NCBI RefSeq assembly: GCF_000327065.1
Contig: NC_019936.1
Location: 1,178,001 to 1,242,000 of the forward strand
DNA: 64,000 nt
From: Stutzerimonas stutzeri RCH2
GTDB lineage: Bacteria; Pseudomonadota; Gammaproteobacteria; Pseudomonadales; Pseudomonadaceae
Direction: 5' to 3'
Shown here: one piece after another, positions 26,001 through 37,088 of the stretch
How positions within the stretch are numbered: the first letter of the stretch is position 1
How the letters are laid out: each line of letters starts with the position of its first letter
The notes under the pieces: model-generated
Told to the model about the DNA's origin: nothing
The model's database searches: none
The model's input: only the letters and a program-made list of their open reading frames with translations
Made by a program: the position numbers and the translations under genes

Positions 26001-26621
26001 TCAGCGCCCCAGCCGTCTCGGCTGCCAGTCCTTGACCACCAGGGTGATCTGCAGGTCGCGGCCTTGCAGGCGGATGCGTTCGGGCAGGACGAAGCCGTTG
26101 TGTTCGGCATAGGCCAGGTATTCGACCTGCCAGCCGTCCTGCTCTAGGCGGGCCAGGCGGCTCTCGCTATCCAGGCTCAGACGGCTGCGGCTGTCCGGTG
26201 CCGGCAGTCCGCGCACCCACCAGAGCAGGTGGGACACCGGCAGCTGCCAGCCGAGCTGCGCTTCGACCAGCGCTTCCGGGGACTCCGCTTCGAAGCGACC
26301 CTGGCCGGCCACTTCCAGCGATACGGCATCCGGCCTGCCGGTGAGCCGCGTGGCGCCGCGGCCTAGAGGGCCGGACAGGCGAATGTCGAAATAGTCCTGG
26401 CGTTGCAGCCAGAACAGCGTGCCGCTGCCGGATTCCTGGGGGGCGCGAATGCCGATCTTGCCGCTGATCTGCCAACCGTCGAGCGTCTCGAGTTGGCTGC
26501 GGTGTTCTTTCCAGGCGGCGGCGTTGCCGGGGCCTTCGACCGATTCCTGCGGGCCCATGCCGGCGCAGCCGGCGAGTAGCAGGGCCAGGCAGGGGGCGAC
26601 GAGTTTTTTCAGCAAGGACAT
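26001..26621 (-). CDS. lolB: outer-membrane lipoprotein insertion protein LolB
   Basis: 206 aa. The lipoprotein signal [19 protein letters not shown] has a lipobox cysteine at 19. [22 protein letters not shown] is the usual LolB start of the beta half-barrel. It receives lipoproteins from LolA and anchors them in the outer membrane. It lies between the TPR lipoprotein gene (3-base gap) and ispE. Confidence 0.96.
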   Translation of the reverse strand: MSLLKKLVAPCLALLLAGCAGMGPQESVEGPGNAAAWKEHRSQLETLDGWQISGKIGIRAPQESGSGTLFWLQRQDYFDIRLSGPLGRGATRLTGRPDAVSLEVAGQGRFEAESPEALVEAQLGWQLPVSHLLWWVRGLPAPDSRSRLSLDSESRLARLEQDGWQVEYLAYAEHNGFVLPERIRLQGRDLQITLVVKDWQPRRLGR

Positions 26622-26624
26622 GAG

Positions 26625-28352
26625 TCAGGGCTTCTCCGATCCGGTCAGCCGCTTGAGCGTTTCGCGCAAGATCTCGCTGTCGGGTTGTAGTTTGAGTGCC
26701 TTGGCCCAGACCGCGCGGGCCTCGCTGCGTTCACCCATGGTCCACAGCACTTCACCCAGGTGTGCCGCTACCTCGTGGTCGGGGAAGCGCTGCAGAGCCT
26801 TGCGCAGTAGAGCCTCTGCCTCGGTCAGGTTGCCCAGGCGGAAGTTGACCCAGCCGAGGCTGTCGAGGATTGCCGGGTCGTCGGGGTTGAGCTGGTAGGC
26901 CTGCTCGATCAGCTGCAAGGCCTCGTCATGGCGATTGGTACGATCGGCCAGGGTGTAGCCGAGTGCGTTGAGGGCCATGGCATTGTCCGGCTCACGCTCG
27001 ATGATGAAGCGCAGGTCTCGTTCCAGCTGGGCCAGATCGCCGCGCTTTTCCGCGAGCATGGCACGGGTATAGAGCAGGTTGAGGTCGTCGGGGAAGTCTT
27101 CGAGTGCCTGCTCGGCCAGTTTCCACGCCTGCTCGAGGCGATTGTGTTCCGAGAGTGCTTCGATCTCGATCAAATACAGCTGAATGGCATAGTCGGGCTG
27201 CCGCTGGCGCGCGTCGGCGAGGACTGCAGAGGCTTCCTGGTCGCGCTTGGCGGAGTAGAGCAGCTGGCTCTGCAGCAGCTTCGCCGGCAGGTATTCATTG
27301 CCGGGGCCGACCTGGGCCAGCGCATCCAGGGCCTTGGCGTTTCGCCCCATGGCCTGGTAGGCGCGGCCTAGATTGAAATACGCCGCGTCGACATGGCTGC
27401 CGCGCTCGATCAATTCTTCCAGGTAGGCGGTGGCCTCACGCCAGGCTTCGGCCTCCATGCAGACCAGCGCCATGGAAAAGCGCAGGTCGTCATCGGCCGG
27501 ATACTGCTGTACCAGTGTGGCGAATTCGCCCATGGCGTCTTCCAAGCGCTCCTGCTCGACCAGCAGGCGTGCATAGGTCAGGCGCAGGCGTTTGTCTTCA
27601 GGATGCTGGCGCAGGCTTTTCTCGAGCAGCGGCAATGCCTCATCGCTGCGCTGCAAGCTGTGCAATAAGCGGGCTTCGAGAAGGATCGAGGGAATCTGAC
27701 GCTGCTTGGCCGGCTGCTTCTGCAGCAGGCTCAGTGCCTCATCGCTGCGGTCGTCCTGCTGTAGCAGAACGGCTTTGCCGAATGTCAGCTGAGGGTTGTC
27801 CGGGTGCTTGAGCAGCAGTTTGTCAAAGCTTTGCAGAAGGCCGGCGCGGGTGTCGGGATCGGTTTCCGATGCCGAAAGCGCGAGGAAATCGAAGTGCGTA
27901 TCGCCCTGTCCCTGCAGAACCTTTTCCATGAATTCCATGGATTCCTCGTAGCGACCGGCGCGGGCCAGCTGCACGGCAGCGGCGCGCTGGGCATCGAGGC
28001 TTTGTGGGGCGTTGCGAGCCCAGATCATCGCCGTGTCCAGCGCAGCCTGTTCCGCGCCGAGGTATTCGGCAATGCGGAAACCGCGCTCGGCGACGCCGGC
28101 GTCCTGGGTCGCATGCGCCTGCTGGACGTAGTTGCCCAGGGCGATATCGAAGCGATTGCGCTGGCCGGCCAGCTCTGCGACCAGCAGCGCATAGAGGGAC
28201 TGGCGGCTGAACGAGCCATACTCTGCCGCGTCGCTGGCGGAGCTCTCCGGCGCAGCGTCCTCGACCGGCGGGCTGCTTTCGGGTGCTTGCTGCGTGAAGG
28301 TCTGGCAGCCGCCAATGAACAGCAGGGCGGCAAGTGCGGCGAGTCTTTTCAT
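26625..28352 (-). CDS. TPR-repeat lipoprotein
   Basis: 575 aa from ATG 28352, chosen because it gives a lipoprotein signal MKRLAALAALLFIGGC; the frame extends upstream into the hemA intergenic region without a signal. The mature part is a chain of tetratricopeptide repeats (for example NALGYTLADRTNRHDEAL and DSLGWVNFRLGNLTEAEAL). It corresponds to the conserved Pseudomonas TPR lipoprotein beside lolB. A scaffold role at the envelope is inferred; the partner is unknown. It is divergent from hemA. Confidence 0.9.
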   Translation of the reverse strand: MKRLAALAALLFIGGCQTFTQQAPESSPPVEDAAPESSASDAAEYGSFSRQSLYALLVAELAGQRNRFDIALGNYVQQAHATQDAGVAERGFRIAEYLGAEQAALDTAMIWARNAPQSLDAQRAAAVQLARAGRYEESMEFMEKVLQGQGDTHFDFLALSASETDPDTRAGLLQSFDKLLLKHPDNPQLTFGKAVLLQQDDRSDEALSLLQKQPAKQRQIPSILLEARLLHSLQRSDEALPLLEKSLRQHPEDKRLRLTYARLLVEQERLEDAMGEFATLVQQYPADDDLRFSMALVCMEAEAWREATAYLEELIERGSHVDAAYFNLGRAYQAMGRNAKALDALAQVGPGNEYLPAKLLQSQLLYSAKRDQEASAVLADARQRQPDYAIQLYLIEIEALSEHNRLEQAWKLAEQALEDFPDDLNLLYTRAMLAEKRGDLAQLERDLRFIIEREPDNAMALNALGYTLADRTNRHDEALQLIEQAYQLNPDDPAILDSLGWVNFRLGNLTEAEALLRKALQRFPDHEVAAHLGEVLWTMGERSEARAVWAKALKLQPDSEILRETLKRLTGSEKP

Positions 28353-28549
28353 AGGGGAAATGTACGGCTGTATGCGGTCGCGGCATGATGACACAAGCCG
28401 CAGGTCAAGCCCATGGCCCCTATGGGGCGCGCGGGCCGGTTCGGTAGGCGATGGCCCTACCAATCGCATCCGACAATCGAGGGCAATGGTTGTTCTCCAT
28501 CAGACGAAGTAGGAGAATCGCGGGCTCTGTTATCAATCAGCGATTCTGC

Positions 28550-29818
28550 ATGGCTTTCCTCGCGCTTGGCATCAATCACAAGACCGCTTCGGTGGACGTC
28601 CGCGAGCGCGTAGCCTTCACGCCCGACCAGATGGTCGAGGCCTTGCGCCAACTGTGTCGCGTTACGCCGACCCGTGAGGCGGCGATCCTTTCGACTTGTA
28701 ATCGCAGCGAACTTTATCTGCAACAGGATCAGGTCGAAGCGGATGCAGTCTTGGCCTGGCTGGCCAATTATCATCGCCTCAGCCTCGAAGAACTCAAGGC
28801 GTGCGCCTATGTGCATGTCGACGATCAGGCCGTACGCCACATGATGCGGGTCGCCTCGGGGCTCGATTCGCTGGTATTGGGTGAGCCGCAGATTCTTGGC
28901 CAGATGAAATCGGCCTACGCGGTGGCGCGGGAAGCCGGAAGCGTCGGTCCGCTGCTTGGCCGCCTGTTCCAGGCGACATTCAGCACCGCAAAGACCGTGC
29001 GTACCGACACCGCCATCGGAGAGAACCCGGTTTCCGTCGCGTTCGCCGCGGTCAGCCTGGCCCGACAGATCTTCAGTAATCTGCAGCGCAGTCAGGCGCT
29101 GCTGATCGGCGCAGGGGAAACCATCACGCTGGTGGCGCGACATCTGCACGAGCAGGGCGTGAAGAAGATCGTCGTTGCCAATCGCACCCTCGAACGCGCC
29201 AGCGCACTGGCGGCGGAGTTGGGTGCGCAGGCAATCCTGCTCGCCGACATCCCCGACGAGCTGCACAACAGCGACATCGTCATCAGTTCCACCGCCAGCC
29301 AGTTGCCGATCCTCGGCAAGGGCGCGGTCGAGCAGGCACTGAAGCGGCGCAAGCACAAGCCGATGTTCATGGTCGATATCGCCGTGCCGCGGGATATCGA
29401 GTCGCAGGTCGGTGAGCTGGACGACGTTTACCTGTATACCGTCGATGACCTGCACGAGGTGGTCGCGGAGAATCTCAAGAGTCGCCAGGGCGCCGCCCAG
29501 GCCGCCGAGGAGCTGGTCGCCGCCGGCACCGAAGACTTCATGCAGCGTCTGCGTGAGCTGGCGGCGGTCGACGTGCTCAAGGCCTATCGGCAGCATGCCG
29601 AGCGGATTCGCGACGACGAACTGAGCAAGGCCCAGCGCCTGCTGGCCAATGGCGCCAGTGCCGAGGATGTTCTCGCCCAGCTGGCCCGCGGGCTGACCAA
29701 CAAGCTGCTGCATGCACCGAGCGTGCAGCTGAAGAAACTCTCCGCCGAGGGCCGCGTCGAGGCGCTGAGCATGGCCCAGGAACTCTTCGCCCTGCACGAG
29801 GGCACGGAAAAACCATGA
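28550..29818 (+). CDS. hemA: glutamyl-tRNA reductase
   Basis: 422 aa from ATG 28550 ([20 protein letters not shown]), the family's usual start; the frame upstream is non-coding. The catalytic cysteine lies in [17 protein letters not shown] follows, and the NADPH domain has the nucleotide loop LLIGAGET. It makes glutamate-1-semialdehyde, the first committed step of haem synthesis. The stop overlaps the prfA start by four bases (ATGA). The 197-base gap to the divergent TPR gene must hold both promoters. Confidence 0.98.
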   Translation: MAFLALGINHKTASVDVRERVAFTPDQMVEALRQLCRVTPTREAAILSTCNRSELYLQQDQVEADAVLAWLANYHRLSLEELKACAYVHVDDQAVRHMMRVASGLDSLVLGEPQILGQMKSAYAVAREAGSVGPLLGRLFQATFSTAKTVRTDTAIGENPVSVAFAAVSLARQIFSNLQRSQALLIGAGETITLVARHLHEQGVKKIVVANRTLERASALAAELGAQAILLADIPDELHNSDIVISSTASQLPILGKGAVEQALKRRKHKPMFMVDIAVPRDIESQVGELDDVYLYTVDDLHEVVAENLKSRQGAAQAAEELVAAGTEDFMQRLRELAAVDVLKAYRQHAERIRDDELSKAQRLLANGASAEDVLAQLARGLTNKLLHAPSVQLKKLSAEGRVEALSMAQELFALHEGTEKP

Positions 29819-30897
29819 AAGCTTCACTGCTCAACAAGCTGGACATCCTGCAAGACCGATTCGAAGAACTCACCGCACTGCTCGGCGATGGCGAAGTCAT
29901 CAGCGATCAAACTCGCTTTCGCGCCTATTCCCGCGAATACGCGGAGGTCGAGCCGGTAATCGTTGCCTATCGCCAGCTGTGCAAGGTTCAGCAGGACCTC
30001 GAGGGCGCCCAGGCGCTGCTCAAGGACAGCGATCCGGACCTGCGCGAGATGGCCGAAGAAGAGGTCGCTGAGGCCAAGACCCAGCTCGAAACGCTGGAAG
30101 CCAATCTGCAGCGCATGTTGCTGCCCAAAGACCCCAACGACGGGCGCAACGTGTTCCTGGAAATCCGCGCCGGCACTGGCGGCGACGAGGCGGCGATCTT
30201 CGCCGGTGATCTGTTTCGCATGTATTCGCGCTATGCCGAGAAGCAGGGCTGGCGCGTCGAGATCCTCTCCGAAAGCGAGGGCGAGCACGGCGGTTACAAG
30301 GAAGTGATCTCCCGCGTCGAGGGCGACAACGTCTACGCCAAGCTCAAGTTCGAGTCGGGCGCGCACCGCGTGCAGCGCGTGCCGGAAACCGAGTCGCAGG
30401 GCCGCATCCACACCTCGGCCTGCACCGTTGCGGTGTTGCCTGAGCCGGACGAGCAAGCCGCGGTAGAAATCAATCCGGCCGAGTTGCGCATCGACACCTA
30501 CCGTTCCTCCGGTGCTGGTGGTCAGCACGTCAACAAGACCGATTCGGCGATCCGCATCACCCACCTGCCGACCGGCATCGTCGTCGAGTGTCAGGAAGAG
30601 CGTTCTCAGCACAAGAACCGCGCCAAGGCCATGGCCTGGCTCGCCGCCAAGCTGCAGGATCGGCAGGACGCTGCGGCGCACAAGGAAATTTCCGAAACGC
30701 GCAAGCTGCTGGTCGGTTCCGGTGATCGCTCCGAGCGTATTCGTACCTACAACTTCCCCCAGGGCCGCGTCACCGACCATCGGGTCAACCTGACGCTGTA
30801 TTCGCTCAATGAGGTGATCGCCGGCTCCGTGGAGCAGGTCATCGAACCCTTGCTGCAGGAATATCAGGCCGATCAGCTGGCCGCGCTGGGCGACTGA
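29815..30897 (+). CDS. prfA: peptide chain release factor 1
   Basis: 360 aa. The GGQ motif ([15 protein letters not shown]) that triggers peptide release is intact, and the [13 protein letters not shown] segment includes the anticodon-like region for UAA/UAG. It is coupled to hemA by a start/stop overlap and followed after 42 bases by prmC, which methylates the GGQ glutamine. Confidence 0.99.
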   Translation: MKASLLNKLDILQDRFEELTALLGDGEVISDQTRFRAYSREYAEVEPVIVAYRQLCKVQQDLEGAQALLKDSDPDLREMAEEEVAEAKTQLETLEANLQRMLLPKDPNDGRNVFLEIRAGTGGDEAAIFAGDLFRMYSRYAEKQGWRVEILSESEGEHGGYKEVISRVEGDNVYAKLKFESGAHRVQRVPETESQGRIHTSACTVAVLPEPDEQAAVEINPAELRIDTYRSSGAGGQHVNKTDSAIRITHLPTGIVVECQEERSQHKNRAKAMAWLAAKLQDRQDAAAHKEISETRKLLVGSGDRSERIRTYNFPQGRVTDHRVNLTLYSLNEVIAGSVEQVIEPLLQEYQADQLAALGD

Positions 30898-30939
30898 TCC
30901 CTATCTGGCTTTACGCTGCGCCGCATTCACGAGCACCCC

Positions 30940-31767
30940 ATGCCAACCATCGAGTCCCTGCTGCAAAGTGCCGATCTGCCGGATTCACCGAGCGCCAGGC
31001 TGGATGCCGAGTGGTTGCTCGCCGCGGCGCTGGGCAAGTCGAGCAGCTACCTGCGCACCTGGCCTGAGCGCGAGGTGCCGGTAGAGTGTGTCGAGCGCTT
31101 TGCTGCTGATCTCGCGCGGCGGCGGCAGGGGGAGCCGGTCGCCTATATCCTCGGGCGTCAGGGCTTCTGGAGCCTGGAGCTCGAAGTGGCGGCGGATACG
31201 CTGATTCCGCGGCCGGACACCGAGTTGCTTGTCGAAACTGCGCTGCAGCTGCTCCCCGCAACCTCTGCTCGGGTGCTCGATCTGGGCACCGGCACTGGCG
31301 CAATCGCGCTGGCACTGGCAGTCGAGCGGCCGAGTTGGCAGGTTTGCGGTGTGGATCGTATCGAGGCGGCTGTAGCGTTGGCCGAGCGCAATCGGCTGCG
31401 TCTTGGTCTGGGCAATGCCGCTTTTACCGTCAGTGACTGGTTCGCCGCGCTGGGCGCTGAGCGTTTCGAGATGATCGTCAGCAATCCTCCTTACATCCCG
31501 ACCAGCGACCCGCATCTGCAGCAAGGTGATGTGCGGTTCGAGCCGCAGAGTGCGCTGGTGGCTGGCGCGGACGGACTGGACGACATTCGCTTGATCATCA
31601 GCCAGGCTTCGACACACCTGCAGCCCGGTGGTTGGCTGCTGCTGGAGCATGGCTACGATCAGGCCGAAGCGGTTCGCGCGCTGCTGGTTCTCCATGGTTT
31701 CGAAGATGTGCAAAGCCGGCTCGATCTGGGTGGGCATGAGCGCATCAGTCTTGGCCGCCTGCAATGA
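30940..31767 (+). CDS. prmC: release factor glutamine methyltransferase
   Basis: 275 aa. The SAM-binding motif VLDLGTGTGAIALALA and catalytic NPPY (SNPPYIP) are present, with an N-terminal helical domain that grips the release factor. It N5-methylates the GGQ glutamine of RF1 and RF2. It is located between prfA and moeB on the same strand. Confidence 0.98.
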   Translation: MPTIESLLQSADLPDSPSARLDAEWLLAAALGKSSSYLRTWPEREVPVECVERFAADLARRRQGEPVAYILGRQGFWSLELEVAADTLIPRPDTELLVETALQLLPATSARVLDLGTGTGAIALALAVERPSWQVCGVDRIEAAVALAERNRLRLGLGNAAFTVSDWFAALGAERFEMIVSNPPYIPTSDPHLQQGDVRFEPQSALVAGADGLDDIRLIISQASTHLQPGGWLLLEHGYDQAEAVRALLVLHGFEDVQSRLDLGGHERISLGRLQ

Positions 31768-31788
31768 ATCTGTTTTGTGAGGTGCTGG

Positions 31789-32538
31789 ATGCTGAGTGAC
31801 GAAGAACTGCTGCGCTACAGCCGGCAGATCCTGCTCAAGCAGGTCGATATCGATGGGCAGTTGCGCCTCAAGCAGAGCCGGGTGCTCATCATCGGCCTTG
31901 GTGGGCTCGGCTCGCCGGTAGCGCTGTATCTGGCCGCCGCCGGGGTTGGCGAACTGCATCTGGCTGACTTCGATACGCTTGACCTGACCAACCTGCAGCG
32001 GCAGATCGCCCACGACACCCCGTCGCTGGGCCTGCACAAGGTCGATTCGGCCATGGCCCGGCTGCGAGCGCTCAACCCGCATGTGCGTCTGATTCCTCAC
32101 CGCAGCGGACTGGATGCCGACTCGCTGGATGCGGCGATCGCCCGAGTCGATCTGGTACTCGATTGCACGGACAACTTCGGCATTCGCGAGGCGGTCAATG
32201 CTGCCTGCGTGAAGGCCAGGAAGCCGCTGGTAAGCGGCGCGGCGATCCGCCTGGAGGGACAGCTGTCGGTATTCGATCCGCGCATCGAAACCAGCCCGTG
32301 CTATCACTGCCTGTACGGACACGGCAGCGAAGCCGAACTTACCTGTAGCGAGGCCGGCGTGATCGGCCCATTGGTGGGAATGGTTGGCAGTCTGCAGGCG
32401 CTGGAGGCGCTCAAATTGCTTGCCGGTTTCGGCGAGCCGCTGGTTGGCCGGCTGCTCTTGATCGATGCGCTAAGCAGCCGATTCCGCGAACTGCGCGTCA
32501 AGCGGGACCCACATTGCGCGGTGTGTGGTCGTGGCTGA
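31789..32538 (+). CDS. moeB: molybdopterin-synthase adenylyltransferase (ThiF/MoeB family E1-like enzyme)
   Basis: 249 aa from ATG 31789, with GTGAGG seven bases upstream. The nucleotide loop [19 protein letters not shown] and two zinc-type CxxC pairs (CYHC, CAVC) match MoeB. It adenylates the C-terminus of a sulphur-carrier protein for molybdenum cofactor synthesis. A thiamine-pathway ThiF role cannot be excluded from the sequence alone. It overlaps murI by 14 bases. Confidence 0.93.
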   Translation: MLSDEELLRYSRQILLKQVDIDGQLRLKQSRVLIIGLGGLGSPVALYLAAAGVGELHLADFDTLDLTNLQRQIAHDTPSLGLHKVDSAMARLRALNPHVRLIPHRSGLDADSLDAAIARVDLVLDCTDNFGIREAVNAACVKARKPLVSGAAIRLEGQLSVFDPRIETSPCYHCLYGHGSEAELTCSEAGVIGPLVGMVGSLQALEALKLLAGFGEPLVGRLLLIDALSSRFRELRVKRDPHCAVCGRG

Positions 32539-33325
32539 CTGTAACGCACCCGTCGGCGTATTCGATTCTGGCGTGGGTGGGCTCTCCGTGCTGCGTGAGA
32601 TCCGCCAGCGCCTTCCGCATGAATCGCTGCTCTACCTAGCTGATAGTGCGCATGTGCCATATGGCGAAAAGAGTCCCGAGTACATCCGGGAACGCTGCCG
32701 CGTCATCACGGCCTTTCTTGTCGAGCAGGGCGCGAAGGCGCTGGTGGTGGCGTGCAATACCGCAACCGCCGCGGGGGTTGCCGAGCTGCGCCAGTGTTAT
32801 CCGCTGATGCCGATCATCGCCATGGAACCGGCTGTCAAACCAGCCGCCCAGGCCACGCGCAGCGGTGTGGTCGGCGTGCTTGCCACAACCGGGACGCTGA
32901 AGAGCGCGCGGTTCGCCGCATTGCTCGACCGCTTCGCCGCCGATGTGCGTGTCATCACCCAACCCTGTCCCGGCCTGGTCGAGCGCATCGAGGCAGGCGA
33001 TCTGGACAGCGCCGAAACCCGCGCCATGCTGCTCGGCTGGGTCGAGCCGCTACTGGCGCAGGGATGCGACACGCTGATCCTGGGCTGCACGCATTACCCA
33101 TTCGTTCGCCCGTTATTGACGCAATTGCTGCCAGCTGACGTCCGTCTTATTGATACCGGAGCTGCTGTCGCGCGGCACTTGAAAGAGATGCTGGCGGAGC
33201 GCCATCTGCTAGCCGGCGGAGCAGCCACGCAGCGTTTCTATAGCAGCGGCGATCCGCAGCGAATGGCCCGGGTGCTGCCTATACTTTGGGGGGAAAACGC
33301 CGGGGTCGAGTTCTTTCCCGGCTAG
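32525..33325 (+). CDS. murI: glutamate racemase
   Basis: 266 aa from GTG 32525; another GTG two codons on (32531) is equally possible. Both catalytic cysteines are present ([10 protein letters not shown] and LGCTHYPF), as are the start motif GVFDSGVGG and YGEKS. It makes D-glutamate for peptidoglycan. The start lies inside the moeB gene, so it depends on coupled translation. Confidence 0.97.
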   Translation: MVVADCNAPVGVFDSGVGGLSVLREIRQRLPHESLLYLADSAHVPYGEKSPEYIRERCRVITAFLVEQGAKALVVACNTATAAGVAELRQCYPLMPIIAMEPAVKPAAQATRSGVVGVLATTGTLKSARFAALLDRFAADVRVITQPCPGLVERIEAGDLDSAETRAMLLGWVEPLLAQGCDTLILGCTHYPFVRPLLTQLLPADVRLIDTGAAVARHLKEMLAERHLLAGGAATQRFYSSGDPQRMARVLPILWGENAGVEFFPG

Positions 33326-33409
33326 GAACTCCCAGCGCAGCGGGGTTTCTCAACTGATGCTGGCAATAAACAACCAAACAAACGCAGTGTTTTTTATAAG
33401 GATGTTCCC

Positions 33410-33928
33410 ATGAAAAAACTGTTTTCCCTGGCTGCAGTGGCGGCGCTTTCGGTGGGGCAGATGGCGGCTGCCCACGCGGTGGATTTCACCGTTGCAGTTG
33501 GTCAGACCGACGAGTCGACCATGACCTATCGGCTGGGTGCGCAATTCGACTTCAACAAGAGCTGGTTCCAGACGAGCGTGGGTCGGCTGACTGGTTACTG
33601 GGATGCCGGTTACACCTACTGGGAAGGCGACGAGTCGTCGAGCAATCACAGCATTTCGCTGGCTCCGGTATTCGTCTATGAGTTCGCGGGTGAGTCGGTC
33701 AAGCCGTATGTCGAGGCAGGCATCGGCGTCGCGGCGTTCGAGAATACCGAAGTTGAAGGTAACCACCTGGGGTCGTCATTCCAGTTCGAGGACCGGATTG
33801 GTGCTGGCCTGCGTTTCGCCGGCGGCCATGAAGTCGGAGTGCGTGCGATCCACTACTCCAATGCCGGCATCAAGAAGCCGAACGATGGGGTCGAAAGCTA
33901 CGCCCTGCATTATCGGATGGCGTTCTAA
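33410..33928 (+). CDS. pagL: lipid A 3-O-deacylase PagL
   Basis: 172 aa, the typical length. It has a Sec signal peptide ending AHA near residue 23, followed by an eight-strand beta-barrel pattern. The catalytic triad pattern H-x-S-(11)-E is complete in AIHYSNAGIKKPNDGVE. It removes the 3-linked acyl chain of lipid A in the outer membrane. It follows murI by 84 bases, with an AAGGATG region close to the ATG as ribosome site. Confidence 0.94.
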   Translation: MKKLFSLAAVAALSVGQMAAAHAVDFTVAVGQTDESTMTYRLGAQFDFNKSWFQTSVGRLTGYWDAGYTYWEGDESSSNHSISLAPVFVYEFAGESVKPYVEAGIGVAAFENTEVEGNHLGSSFQFEDRIGAGLRFAGGHEVGVRAIHYSNAGIKKPNDGVESYALHYRMAF

Positions 33929-33985
33929 GCGAGACCGCTTCAGTGCTGCAGGGCTCTTCGCGAGTCCTGTGGTTCCCTCCAGATG

Positions 33986-34297
33986 TCAGCCGTAAGCCGT
34001 GGCGCTGCCCTTGCGCTCTTCGTGGCAATCTTCCGAGCCGAGTTCGAACTCTCTGCAGATCAAGGGGCGATTGTCATAGATCGTGCAGCGCATGCTGTCC
34101 CGATCCAGTGCGGCGCACCAGCCATCCTCCAGGCGCAGCATGACTTCGCCGCCCCAGCTGTCGGTATCGATAAAGCGTTGAGGGACGCCGGTATCGCTGA
34201 GCAGCAACACTTCGAGTCGACAGCAGCACGCCGCGCAGGTAGCGCAGCTTACCGAGGTGTCTTCAAGTTGCTGGTGGGGGATAGTCGAGTCGTTCAT
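33986..34297 (-). CDS. YkgJ-family cysteine-cluster protein
   Basis: 103 aa. CATCAACCC gives the CxxCxxCC-type metal-binding cluster, and CTIYDNRPLICREFELG plus a further DC complete the YkgJ zinc/iron chelate domain. The function of the family is not established. It is convergent with pagL. Confidence 0.88.
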   Translation of the reverse strand: MNDSTIPHQQLEDTSVSCATCAACCCRLEVLLLSDTGVPQRFIDTDSWGGEVMLRLEDGWCAALDRDSMRCTIYDNRPLICREFELGSEDCHEERKGSATAYG

Positions 34298-34380
34298 TGC
34301 GCCAGTCTAGTCGATACGTCCAGCCGGGCGCGCGCCAGATGGCGAGTGGCGGCACCAGCGCTGGCCGGTGCCGCATCTAT

Positions 34381-35640
34381 TCACGGTTCTTCGTTCAGCT
34401 GCTTGTTGCGCCAGCCTTCACCGCCCGGGAGCAGCAGGTTGAGCAGCAGGGCGATGATGGCGCACAGCGAAATGCCGGAGAGGGTGAACTCACCGTAGCC
34501 GATGGCCATGCCGCCGATGCCGAACACCAGCGTCACCGAGACGATGATCAGATTGCGTGCCTCGGAGAGATCGACCTGATGGCGAATCAGCGTGCTCAGG
34601 CCGACCACGGCGATGGAGCCGAACAGCAGGCAGAGGATGCCGCCCATCACCGGTACCGGGATGCTGAGAAGGCCAGCGCCGAATTTGCCGATGAACGCCA
34701 GAGCGATGGCGAACACCGCAGCCCAGGTCATGATCTTCGGGTTGTAGTTCTTGGTCAGCATCACCGCGCCGGTCACCTCGGCGTAGGTCGTGTTAGGCGG
34801 GCCGCCGAACAGTCCTGCCGCGGAAGTGGCTACCCCGTCGCCCAGCAGTGTGCGGTGCAGGCCGGGTTTCTTGACGTAGTTGTTACCGGTCACGCTGCCG
34901 ATGGCCACCACGCCGCCGATATGCTCGATGGCTGGTGCCAGGGCGACCGGGACCATGAACAGGATGGCGCCGATGTTGAATTCGGGGGCGACGAAATTAG
35001 GCATGGCCAGCCAGGGCGCTGCGGCGATTCCGCTGGTATCGACTACGCCGAAGGCGAAGGACAGCCCGTAGCCGACTGCCACGCCAGCGAGGATCGGCAC
35101 CAGGCGGAACAGCCCCTTGCCCAGCACGGCTACCAGCAAGGTAGTGACCAGAGCCGGCATCGAAATGAGCATCGCCGTCTGGTATGGAATCAGCTGTGCG
35201 CTGCCGTCACCAGCCTTGCCCATGGCCATGTTCACGGCCACAGGCGACAGCGCCAGGCCGATGGAAATGATCACTGGCGCGATCACCACCGGCGGCAGCA
35301 GGCGATCGATGAAGCCCGGCCCCTTCAGCCGAACAGCGAAGCCGAGCAGCATGTAGACAAGACCCGCGGCGACCACGCCGCCCATGACTGCCGGCAGGCC
35401 AAACTCGCCCTTCGCGGCGATGATCGGCGCGATGAAGGCAAAGCTTGATGCCAGGAAGACCGGCACCTGGCGCCGTGTAATCACCTGAAACAGCAGTGTT
35501 CCAAGGCCGGCGGTGAATAGGGCCACATTGGGGTCCATGCCGGTAATCAGCGGCATCAGCACCAACGCGCCGAAGGCGACGAATAGCATCTGTGCGCCGG
35601 CCAGTACCTGCCGGCCAAGCGGCTCGTCGGTATGCGACAT
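34381..35640 (-). CDS. uraA: uracil/xanthine permease (NCS2 family)
   Basis: 419 aa, about 12-14 membrane segments. The NCS2 motifs include the GPPNTTYAEVTGAV loop and EHIGGVVAIG, the latter with the substrate-binding glutamate. Its start lies two bases after the upp stop, so the pair is an uptake-and-salvage operon: uracil enters by UraA and is trapped as UMP by Upp. Confidence 0.93.
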   Translation of the reverse strand: MSHTDEPLGRQVLAGAQMLFVAFGALVLMPLITGMDPNVALFTAGLGTLLFQVITRRQVPVFLASSFAFIAPIIAAKGEFGLPAVMGGVVAAGLVYMLLGFAVRLKGPGFIDRLLPPVVIAPVIISIGLALSPVAVNMAMGKAGDGSAQLIPYQTAMLISMPALVTTLLVAVLGKGLFRLVPILAGVAVGYGLSFAFGVVDTSGIAAAPWLAMPNFVAPEFNIGAILFMVPVALAPAIEHIGGVVAIGSVTGNNYVKKPGLHRTLLGDGVATSAAGLFGGPPNTTYAEVTGAVMLTKNYNPKIMTWAAVFAIALAFIGKFGAGLLSIPVPVMGGILCLLFGSIAVVGLSTLIRHQVDLSEARNLIIVSVTLVFGIGGMAIGYGEFTLSGISLCAIIALLLNLLLPGGEGWRNKQLNEEP

Positions 35641-35642
35641 GC

Positions 35643-36281
35643 TCAGATGTCCTTCTGCTTGGTGCCGAAGATCTTGTCGCCGGCATCGCCCAGGCCAGGG
35701 ACGATGTAGCCGTGCTCGTCGAGGCGCTCATCGACGGACGCGGTGAATATCAGCACGTCAGGATGCGCTTTTTCCACGGCGGCGATGCCTTCCGGCGCTG
35801 CGACCAGTACCAGCGCACGAATCTCCTTGCAGCCGGCCTTTTTCAACATATCGATCGTGGCGACCATCGAGCCGCCGGTAGCCAGCATCGGGTCGATGAT
35901 GATTGCCAGGCGCTGTTCGATTTCCGGAACCAGCTTCTCCAGGTAGGTCTGCGCCTGCAGCGTTTCCTCGTTACGGGCGATGCCGACCGCGCTGACCTTG
36001 GCGCCTGGAATCAGGCTGAGCACGCCGTCGAGCATGCCGATGCCAGCACGCAGGATGGGCACGACGGTGATCTTCTTGCCGGAGATTTTCTCGACCTGCA
36101 CCGGGCCGCACCAGCCGTCGATGCTGTAGTGTTCCAGCGGCAGATCAGAAGTTGCCTCATAAGTGAGGATCGAGCCCACTTCCTGAGCCAGTTCGCGGAA
36201 GTTCTTGGTACTGATATCGGCGCGGCGCATGAGGCCGAGCTTGTGGCGGATCAGCGGGTGGCGGATCTCTCGAATGGGCAT
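35643..36281 (-). CDS. upp: uracil phosphoribosyltransferase
   Basis: 212 aa. The PRPP-binding motif [20 protein letters not shown] is present, and the C-terminal [16 protein letters not shown] closes over uracil. It converts uracil and PRPP to UMP. It is first gene of the upp-uraA operon and divergent from hpt across a 249-base gap. Confidence 0.98.
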   Translation of the reverse strand: MPIREIRHPLIRHKLGLMRRADISTKNFRELAQEVGSILTYEATSDLPLEHYSIDGWCGPVQVEKISGKKITVVPILRAGIGMLDGVLSLIPGAKVSAVGIARNEETLQAQTYLEKLVPEIEQRLAIIIDPMLATGGSMVATIDMLKKAGCKEIRALVLVAAPEGIAAVEKAHPDVLIFTASVDERLDEHGYIVPGLGDAGDKIFGTKQKDI

Positions 36282-36530
36282 TGTGGGCTCCGGCGGGCAA
36301 ATAAACCGGGTTAGATTAAAGCATCGCCGAGTCAGCGGCTATTCGCGCGTCATCCAGCCGCCAGGCTTGCTGCGCACGGCGCGGGTGGGTATCTTCCACG
36401 CCCTTTCGCGGACGGCTGAAAATCGGCTGTTCGGTCAGGTTTTTCGCTGTTCAGGTACGGCGATTCAACCGCTTGAGCTGCCGGAGCCATCTGGCGCTCT
36501 AACACTCATCATTCTGAGGGGAATCGCATC

Positions 36531-37088
36531 ATGTCCGTCGATCTCGCGCATATCCGCCAAGTCATGGCCGAGGCAGACTGCCTGTACACCGAAGAGCAAG
36601 TAGAAGCCGCGATCACCAGCGTCGCGGAAACCATCAACGCAAAGCTGGCGGATCGCAATCCGGTGGTTTTCTGCGTCATGAACGGCGGCCTGATTTTTTC
36701 CGGCAAGCTGGTGCCGAAGCTGAACTTCCCATTGGAACTGTCGTACCTGCATGCGACCCGTTACCGCAACGAAACCAGCGGTGGCGAGCTGTTCTGGAAA
36801 GCCAAGCCGGAGATTTCATTCATCGATCGCGACGTGCTGATCATCGACGACATCCTGGACGAGGGACACACGTTGGGCGCGATCATCGATTTCTGCCGCC
36901 ACGCCGGGGCGTCCGCAGTGCATACCGCAGTGCTTATCGACAAGGATCACCAGCGCAAGGCGCGCCCCGATCTGAAGGCTGATTACGTTGGCCTGAGCTG
37001 CATCGATCGCTACATTTTCGGCTACGGCATGGATTACAAGGGCTACTGGCGTAACGCACCGGGCATCTACGCGGTGAAAGGGCTGTAA
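36531..37088 (+). CDS. hpt: hypoxanthine-guanine phosphoribosyltransferase
   Basis: 185 aa. The PRPP loop VLIIDDILDEGHTL is the type I PRTase signature. It salvages hypoxanthine and guanine to IMP and GMP. It is a single gene, divergent from upp, with GAGGGGAA before the ATG as ribosome site. Confidence 0.95.
   Translation: MSVDLAHIRQVMAEADCLYTEEQVEAAITSVAETINAKLADRNPVVFCVMNGGLIFSGKLVPKLNFPLELSYLHATRYRNETSGGELFWKAKPEISFIDRDVLIIDDILDEGHTLGAIIDFCRHAGASAVHTAVLIDKDHQRKARPDLKADYVGLSCIDRYIFGYGMDYKGYWRNAPGIYAVKGL

Noticed and set aside
30985..32322. 445-residue minus-strand frame across prmC and moeB
   Set aside because: Antisense shadow of two well-identified genes.
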